Notes under the pieces: model-generated
Database searches by the model: none
What the model was told of the DNA's origin: nothing
Seen by the model: only the letters and a program-made list of their open reading frames with translations
Program-made: the position numbers and the translations under genes
In this document: positions 58,700 through 64,000 of the stretch, one piece after another
Numbering within the stretch: the stretch's first letter is position 1
Layout: the number at the start of each line of letters is the position of its first letter
NCBI GenBank assembly: GCA_963763015.1
Contig: CAVXML010000007.1
Coordinates: 1-64,000 of the forward strand
DNA from: Fodinibacter sp963763015
GTDB lineage: Bacteria; Actinomycetota; Actinomycetes; Actinomycetales; Dermatophilaceae
Length of the DNA: 64,000 nt
Reading direction: 5' to 3'

Positions 58700-59848
58700 C
58701 TAGCCGGGCTGCCCTGCGCGGTGGTGCGCGCCGGTCAGGAACCAGGTGTGCACGAGGCCCTTGCCCTTGACGTCGATGATGCCTCGGTCGGCGACCTCGA
58801 AGTCGTCGCCAAGAAGTCGGCGGGTCTCGTCGTCGATCTGGATTCGCCCGGGCAGGCCGTGCGACTCCATTCGCGAGGCGGTGTTGACGGTGTCGCCCCA
58901 CAGGTCGTACAGGAAGCGTCGACGTCCTATGACCCCAGCGACAACGGGGCCCGAGCCGATCCCGATGCGAAGCTGCAGAGCGGGCCAGAGGCCTCGCTGG
59001 GTTGCGAAGCGGTCGCTCGCGGCGAGCGCGAAGGCGGCCAGGGCGTGCGCGTGGTCAGGCCGTGGGGTCGGGACGCCGGCCGCGACCATGTACGCGTCGC
59101 CGATCGTCTTCACCTTCTCCAAGCCGTGCTCGTCGACCAGGTCGTCCAGGGTGCTGAACACCCCGTCGAGCAGCCTGACGACCTCGCGCGCGGGGAGCCG
59201 AGCCGCGTACGGGGTGAAGTCCACGATGTCAGCGAAGAGAACCGAGGCCGCTGGGACGTCGTCTGCGATGGGCTCCTCGCCCGCCTTGAGCCGATCCGCG
59301 ACGGCGACGGGCAGCACGTTGGTGAGCAGGCGCTCGCTGCGGGCGTGCTCGGCGGCGAGCGCGGCCTCGGCACGATCCGCCGCACCGACGGGGAGGGACA
59401 CCATCACCGCGACGACGGCAAAGGTGACCAGGGTGTTGATCGTCCCGGCCACGTTCAGTGCCAGCGGGTCCACCGCGTAGAGCGGAGCCGTCTGCTCGGC
59501 GTAGAGGTACAGGGCCACGAACAGGATCGCCGACGTCGCTGCCAGCAGCACTGACACCGGACGTGGCCAAGGGTTCAGGATGGATACAACGACCTGCACG
59601 ACCAGCACGTACTGCACTCCAAGGTCCCACCCGACGAAGACCACTGCCAGCACCGCGGCGGCACACATCGTCGCGTGGGCAACTCCCGCGCTGGCCTGCA
59701 CCTGTCCCCGCCTGGCCAGGAGCATCACCCCTGTCCACACCGCAATCCCGGCGAGGAACGTCAGCGCCAACGGCCACACCCGCCACCACACGAGCACGGG
59801 GAAGCCGATGACGAACATCCCCATCCCCAGCGGGCTGGCCTGCATCAT
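58700..59848 (-). CDS. Membrane-bound class III adenylate cyclase
   Basis: About 382 aa from ATG at 59848; the frame is open to 60025 (TTG), so the N-terminus may be longer, but no good ribosome-binding site is seen. Six membrane segments occupy ~5-175 (for example GMFVIGFPVLVWWRVWPLAL, ALTFLAGIAVWTGVMLL, YVLVVQVVVSIL and VTFAVVAVMVSLPVG). The catalytic domain (~215-375) has LFADIVDFT and KVKTIGDAYMVAAG, with Lys and the second metal Asp, LYDLWGDTVNTASRME, with the substrate Asp and the N..R pair, and IDVKGKGLVHTWFL. All canonical adenylate-cyclase residues are present, unlike the other two cyclases in the window. Confidence 0.88.
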   Translation of the reverse strand: MMQASPLGMGMFVIGFPVLVWWRVWPLALTFLAGIAVWTGVMLLARRGQVQASAGVAHATMCAAAVLAVVFVGWDLGVQYVLVVQVVVSILNPWPRPVSVLLAATSAILFVALYLYAEQTAPLYAVDPLALNVAGTINTLVTFAVVAVMVSLPVGAADRAEAALAAEHARSERLLTNVLPVAVADRLKAGEEPIADDVPAASVLFADIVDFTPYAARLPAREVVRLLDGVFSTLDDLVDEHGLEKVKTIGDAYMVAAGVPTPRPDHAHALAAFALAASDRFATQRGLWPALQLRIGIGSGPVVAGVIGRRRFLYDLWGDTVNTASRMESHGLPGRIQIDDETRRLLGDDFEVADRGIIDVKGKGLVHTWFLTGAHHRAGQPG

Positions 59849-60376
59849 CGCGTAGAAGCGCCGAGAGGACAGGGGCGACTTCAGCGGAGGACGGCGGCGA
59901 GCCGACCCAACGCGGCACCGTGCCGCTCTTCGTCTCGCCGACACCTCGCACCCGTGCACCTCCCGACGACCCGGCCCGGACGACTGCAGGCGCCTCGCCC
60001 GGATGCCGCTGCCAGTGCCAGTCAACCGCAGCCGCTGGTCGACGGCGACGGCGTTTCACCTCGGAATCCTAGGCCGCCTCTACCTTGGGTCGGCTGAGTG
60101 CACGCACCTTGAGCAGGAGTCCCAGCGACTCCGGCACTGCCCCACGTGGATTCCTTGCAGCGGGGAAGCACGGCGGTATCAGGGGGAGGGACGGCGCACC
60201 CAACTCCGGCTGGTGCTCATTTCACCGACCGCAGAGATGGCCGGTCACGGTGCTCCTGACCAGGCGTGAGGTCCGGAGTCGCCGCCCGGTTCGGATTCGA
60301 CTGTCGGAGTGAGGCGTTGAACATCTCGGCCGGTGGCCAGCAGCCGTTCGCCGGTCGAGCCGGCGAACAGCGTGGT
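59849..60376. other. Intergenic region
   Basis: Apart from a possible N-terminal extension of the cyclase to about 60025, no gene is supported. Confidence 0.35.
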
Positions 60377-60725
60377 CTACTGCCGGATCCCGAACGTCAG
60401 TGACTCGCGTACCTGGTCGAGCTGCTGGATCAGCGCATCCGGGGGCGTGCCCTCGTGACGCGCCTCGACGACGACGGTCTTCCCTTCGAGCTCCAGAACC
60501 CAGCACTCGATGTGGAGCGGCTCATCTGGGTCGATGAGGACCGGCAGGTCCGGATCGGAGCCGTCCCCCCGTAGATGTTCACCAGGTTGTCCCGCGCATC
60601 GACTTCGGAGCAGCTGAGTCGCTCCGCCCGGACCGGCAGGTTGCGTGCTTCACGGCCGAAGGCCGCGACCGCGCGTGCTCCTTGGAAACCGCGAACTACC
60701 CAGCGTCGCCGGGCAAGGGCGGGAC
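60377..60725 (-). pseudogene. Hypothetical gene broken by a G-tract frameshift
   Basis: The minus strand reads VRGFQGARAVAAFGREARNLPVRAERLSCSEVDARDNLVNIYGG. Then, after the run of six G at about 60565-60570, a shifted frame reads DPDLPVLIDPDEPLHIECWVLELEGKTVVVEARHEGTPPDALIQQLDQVRESLTFGIRQ to a stop at 60377 (key parts LVNIYGG and LHIECWVLELEGKTVVVEARH). One more G would restore one frame of about 110 codons. No family is recognised. It lies just downstream of the phosphotransferase gene. Confidence 0.5.
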
Positions 60726-60745
60726 CTGGCGGTCCTCGACGCCCT

Positions 60746-61684
60746 TCACAGCGCCCGCAGGAGGGACTCCAGAAGTCCGCGCGTGTGCGGCTCGTCCAAC
60801 ACCTCGTGGATCCATGCAGCGGAGTCCGCACGGTCGGGGGAGCGGTGGTTGGGCTGCAGCCAGTCGGTAGCAGCCATCTCCGTGATGTGCCCGAGCTGCG
60901 CGATGAGCATCGAGAAGTGCCCGCGGCGACTGACCGTTGCTGGACCACCAGCGTCCCGGTAGGCGGTGACCAGATCACGGGCGCGACCCGGATCGCCGCG
61001 GGCGAACTCGAAGAGCACACATCCGAGTTCCTGGTTTGGATCGGCGGGCCCACTGTTCTCCCAGTCGATGACGCACACTCCACCGTCGGCGGTCCCCAGG
61101 ACGTTGTCGGCCCAGAGGTCCCGGTGGCAGGCTGCCAGCTGTTGCGGCGGTTCGACCCAGGACTCCAGGGCGACCAACTCGTCACGCAGGTCGGCCAATC
61201 GGCGGGCAAAGGGCGCGCCCGCTTGGGCGAGCTGCTCGACCAGCTGGTCCCAGCGGTCCGCGCCGACGGGCTGGCCGTACCACGGGTCCATCCACGCCTG
61301 GGACGTGTGGGTGACGCGCACGCGGTGAATAGCGGCGACGACATCGCCCACCTGAGCCGGATCCAGACCCGGATCGGGCGGTCGCAGATCGACCCATGCG
61401 TACACCCGCGCCTGGCCACCGTTGACGGAGGTGAAGACGGATCCCTGCGTGGTGCGGCGCACCTGGGGCGTCGGCACACCGGCGGCGTAGGCCGCCTCAT
61501 GGAAGGCCGTCGACGAACGCACCGCGTCCTCGGACGATGGCACGAACGGCACCTTGACGGCCCATCTGCCCTCTGTCGTCTCGAGCCGCCAGACATGACC
61601 CTGCTTGCCGCGCGCGACGGGACCGTCCGACAGTGTCGCGGCCCCACCGAGAGCGAAGCGTCGCGCGAGGTCCGCCGCGTCCAT
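60746..61684 (-). CDS. Phosphotransferase (APH/choline-kinase-like)
   Basis: 312 aa; ATG at 61684. The protein-kinase-like fold is shown by GGAATLSDGPVARGKQGHVWRLETTEGRWAVKVPF (ATP lobe with Lys in AVKV), catalytic loop LAACHRDLWADNVL (HxDxxxxN) and metal-binding VCVIDWENSG. It belongs to the APH family that phosphorylates antibiotics, sugars or choline. Nothing identifies the substrate, and resistance should not be assumed. Confidence 0.88.
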   Translation of the reverse strand: MDAADLARRFALGGAATLSDGPVARGKQGHVWRLETTEGRWAVKVPFVPSSEDAVRSSTAFHEAAYAAGVPTPQVRRTTQGSVFTSVNGGQARVYAWVDLRPPDPGLDPAQVGDVVAAIHRVRVTHTSQAWMDPWYGQPVGADRWDQLVEQLAQAGAPFARRLADLRDELVALESWVEPPQQLAACHRDLWADNVLGTADGGVCVIDWENSGPADPNQELGCVLFEFARGDPGRARDLVTAYRDAGGPATVSRRGHFSMLIAQLGHITEMAATDWLQPNHRSPDRADSAAWIHEVLDEPHTRGLLESLLRAL

Positions 61685-62208
61685 CGGGCCATTGGAGCAC
61701 CCGAACCCGCTGACGTCGACTGCGCGCACCGTGCCCAACGTCCTTGCGCTGTCCGGCATCCGCATGGAATGTGCAGGTCGGCGGGGCGACACACGGCCCG
61801 GTACCTCGACGGGCGAGCCCATCGAGCTACCGGGTCGTCACTGTGATGACGCGCAAGCTGGCACGTGGCGCGGCTACATCCGCGCCACTCCAGGACGTCC
61901 CGGTCCTCACTGTGACGGAGCGCAAGGTCGGCCGGGGCGCCCGGTGCGCGGCCTGCTCTCCGCGTCACTCGAGGACGTGGCCGTGGCGCACCGGACAGGG
62001 GCAGCCATCCCTCGTGCTTGGTCGCTCAATTGTCCGTGGATGCCTCGCACTGGCCGTGGAGTCGGCCACACTGCGGAGGGTGAACGGACGACCCGCTCCT
62101 GTTTCGTCATCGGCGGCATCCCGCCGACGCGGTTCGGCTCCATCACCACGGCAGCCTGAGTGTGACGCCCTCGTCCGCCGACCCGACCAGGTCCCCGTGG
62201 CTGGCATC
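61685..62208. other. Intergenic region with an imperfect tandem duplication
   Basis: No gene is supported. TCACTGTGA at 61838 and at 61907 each begin a similar block (GCGCAAG about 10 bases later), and CGCGCCACTCCAGGACGT at 61881 resembles CGCGTCACTCGAGGACGT at 61961. This is an imperfect 70-80-bp tandem repeat. Confidence 0.4.
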
Positions 62209-64000
62209 GTGAGTCGACTCCGCGCGTGGTCCGTGCTCGGTCTGGTCGTCACCGCTCTGGTGGCTCCTGCCCCAGCGAGCGCCACCACCCCGGGGCTCGC
62301 AAGCGTGCCCACCGTGCCAGCCCTGGCCAGCGCGTCGGTCGAGGACGAGCAGGCGCTTGCCGAACGGTTCGCTCCGGTGGTGCGCCTGGTGGTGCAGGCG
62401 GAGGACTGCGGCCCCGGCGAGCCGTTCGTGCCGACCGACGTCGACGCCCTGCTGGGCAACGACACGGTCGCGCTGCGCGGCCCCTGGCACACCGACGACC
62501 TGGTGCAGATCGGCCCCGCTGCCGCGGACCTCGGCACAGGACTGACCGGCTACCACCTCGACTTCCCGGGCAACCCGCTGAACCCCGGGTGCTCCTACGA
62601 GGAGTGGTCCGACGAGCTGACCGCGGGCTCGACCCCCACGACCTATGCCCGCGTCGTCACCGAGCCAGGGCGCGAGGGGCTGGCGGTGCAGTACTGGCTC
62701 TACTACCCGTTCAACGACTTCAACAACAAGCACGAGAGCGACTGGGAGATGATCCAGGTCGAGTTCGCTGCCTCCGACGCCGCGACCGCCCTCACCCAGC
62801 AGCCGATCCGGGTCGGGTACAGCCAGCACGAAGGCGTCGAGCTCGCCGGCTGGGGCGACCCCAAGCTCGAGGTGCTCGACGGCACCCGCCCGGTGGTGCA
62901 TCCCGCCGCCGGGTCGCACGCGAACTACTTCGACGCCGCCCTCTTCCTCGGGCGCTCCGGCCAGCAGGGGTTCGGCTGCGACGACAGCCGCGCGCCGAGC
63001 ACCGACATCCGGCCCGACATGAAGCTCGTGCCGTCCGACCCGGATGCCGTCGGCGGTGAGTATCCGTGGCTGGACTACACCGGGCGCTGGGGGCAGAGGG
63101 AGACCAGCTTCTACAACGGTCCGACCGGCCCCAACACCAAGGACCAGTGGACCAGGCCGCTGACCTGGACCGACGAGGAGGGGGCCGCCACGGCCTATGC
63201 CGTGCCCGCGAGCGGTCTCTTCGGGACGCAGGCAACCAGCTCGTTCTGCGAGATCGTCGCGACCGGCTCGGACGCGTTGCGCCTGGCGATGAACAACCTC
63301 GCGATCGCAGCCCTCGGCCTGCTCGTCATCGGCGGGGTCGTCGCCTGGCTCGTGCGCCGCACCACCTGGCGCCCCTCCGCGCCGCTGCGCCTGGTCCGGC
63401 GCCGCAGCACCGGCCAGGTCGTCGCCGCGGTCTGGCGGATGTACCTTCGCCGGCTCCTGCTGTTCGTCGGGATCGGCGTCCCGATCGCCGTCGCGACGAT
63501 CCTGCCGGGCGTCGCCACGGTGTGGGTCACGTCGACCCTCGAGTCACTGCAGGGCGACTCGACGACCAGGGCCGTGCTCGTCGGGTTGAGCGGGCTGGTC
63601 CTCGCCGCGTTGTCCCCCATCACGTTGTCGCTGGGCCAGGCGGCGACGATGTTCGCAGCGCGAGAGATCGACGAGGACCGCCCTGTGGGTCCGCTGAGTG
63701 CCTATGCCGGCGCCCTGAGGAGCGCGGTGCCACTGCTGCTCACCCAGCTCGGTGTGTTCGCCGTGATCGTGCTGCTGGCGGTCACCGTCGTGCTCCTCCC
63801 CGTCGCTCTGGTCATCGTCGTGCTCAGCCTGCTCATCACGCCGGTCGTCCTGTTCGAGCGCCTTGTCGGGTGGCCGGCAGTTCGACGAAGCGCGCACCTC
63901 GTGCGCAGACGTTGGCTGAAGGTGGTCGTACTCGTCGCCCTGACCAACGCCCTCGTCCTCGCTGTCGGGCCGCTGCTCGGCACGGTCCTCATCCTGAGCA
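62209..64000 (+). CDS. Vps62-domain surface/membrane protein, 3' end outside the window
   Basis: At least 597 residues from GTG at 62209 (a GTG at 62197 is an alternative). Signal peptide SVLGLVVTALVAPAPASA, then an extracytoplasmic Vps62-like domain (~40-330) with AVQYWLYYPFNDFNNKHESDWEMIQVEF (key part NKHESDWEMIQVEF), GYSQHEGVELAGW, HPAAGSHANYF and PWLDYTGRWGQRE. The C-terminal part has membrane segments (LAIAALGLLVIGGVVAWLV, LLLFVGIGVPIAVATILPG, VLVGLSGLVLAALSPITL, QLGVFAVIVLLAVTVVLLPVAL). The frame is open at the window end. Vps62-type domains occur in yeast vacuolar sorting and many secreted bacterial proteins of unknown role. Confidence 0.82.
   Translation, partial: MSRLRAWSVLGLVVTALVAPAPASATTPGLASVPTVPALASASVEDEQALAERFAPVVRLVVQAEDCGPGEPFVPTDVDALLGNDTVALRGPWHTDDLVQIGPAAADLGTGLTGYHLDFPGNPLNPGCSYEEWSDELTAGSTPTTYARVVTEPGREGLAVQYWLYYPFNDFNNKHESDWEMIQVEFAASDAATALTQQPIRVGYSQHEGVELAGWGDPKLEVLDGTRPVVHPAAGSHANYFDAALFLGRSGQQGFGCDDSRAPSTDIRPDMKLVPSDPDAVGGEYPWLDYTGRWGQRETSFYNGPTGPNTKDQWTRPLTWTDEEGAATAYAVPASGLFGTQATSSFCEIVATGSDALRLAMNNLAIAALGLLVIGGVVAWLVRRTTWRPSAPLRLVRRRSTGQVVAAVWRMYLRRLLLFVGIGVPIAVATILPGVATVWVTSTLESLQGDSTTRAVLVGLSGLVLAALSPITLSLGQAATMFAAREIDEDRPVGPLSAYAGALRSAVPLLLTQLGVFAVIVLLAVTVVLLPVALVIVVLSLLITPVVLFERLVGWPAVRRSAHLVRRRWLKVVVLVALTNALVLAVGPLLGTVLILS

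Noticed and set aside
60746..61684. Aminoglycoside resistance gene
   Set aside because: Only the general APH fold is shown. Many such proteins phosphorylate other substrates.
60430..61968. A 512-codon minus-strand frame at 60.4-62.0 kb
   Set aside because: It is an alternate frame of the phosphotransferase gene. Only its last part overlaps the broken hypothetical gene.
1..64000. CRISPR arrays, rRNA genes, phage structural genes, a tyrosine or serine integrase
   Set aside because: I looked for spaced direct repeats, rRNA signatures and integrase motifs and found none. The absence of an integrase weakens the mobile-island idea but does not exclude it.

Overview
The window is high-GC DNA with strong third-position GC bias, frequent GTG starts, Shine-Dalgarno sites of the AGGAGG type and actinobacterial families (DUF2254, DUF2252, DUF5995, DUF4235, F420-type LLM oxidoreductase, cyclase-AAA regulators, a Bifidobacterium-type AraB). 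It is most likely a soil-type actinomycete of the Micrococcales or Propionibacteriales. The genus cannot be fixed from the sequence alone.

Layout. 0-2.4 kb: the 3' part of a LacI-family regulator, a gene-poor stretch with an orphan LacI-type operator, and a 1103-bp IS481-family element with a frameshifted transposase. 2.45 kb: a 43-bp fragment identical to the 3' half of a tRNA-Arg(ACG) gene, followed by a hairpin terminator. The same fragment plus a similar terminator recurs in direct orientation at 42.78 kb, so 40.3 kb lies between two apparent attachment sites. 2.7-10 kb: a secreted protein, an aldo/keto reductase pseudogene, and a compact four-gene cluster (cyclase-AAA-TPR regulator, 98-aa protein, polyprenyl-synthase-like protein, alpha/beta hydrolase). 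The cluster ends at another tRNA 3' fragment (tRNA-Pro-like, minus strand) and a terminator.

10.8-23.3 kb is the clearest functional unit, a complete L-arabinose system. A YtfQ-like binding lipoprotein, YtfR-like ATPase, YtfT- and YjfF-like permeases and a second YtfR-like ATPase form a furanose importer. A LacI regulator follows. AraB lies on the opposite strand, divergent from a second LacI regulator that leads an araD-araA operon. Near-identical palindromes (TGTTAG..CTAACA type) sit upstream of the importer and in the araB/regulator divergent region. The two regulators have almost identical DNA-recognition helices, so import and catabolism are probably co-regulated. 23.5-42.4 kb is a mosaic of single genes and small operons: LLM oxidoreductase, DHFR-like protein, DUF2975-XRE pair, DUF2254, MFS exporter, DUF2252, a two-component system, a SnoaL-like protein, a LuxR regulator and DUF1697. 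It also holds IS110 and IS21-helper remnants and an SDR remnant.

42.8-64 kb, right of the second tRNA fragment: an intradiol dioxygenase, an ArsR-SRPBCC pair, a SulP transporter, a DrrAB-like ABC pair next to a MerR regulator (apparently fused by a one-base frameshift), a Nudix hydrolase fused to a membrane domain, and DUF1801 beside a deletion remnant of a TfoX gene. These are followed by an NmrA-type reductase, a decayed copy of part of the window's own histidine kinase gene, two more class III cyclases, a phosphotransferase and, running off the end, a Vps62-domain membrane protein. Several genes are broken by single-base changes, some in homopolymers. Part of that signal could be sequencing error.
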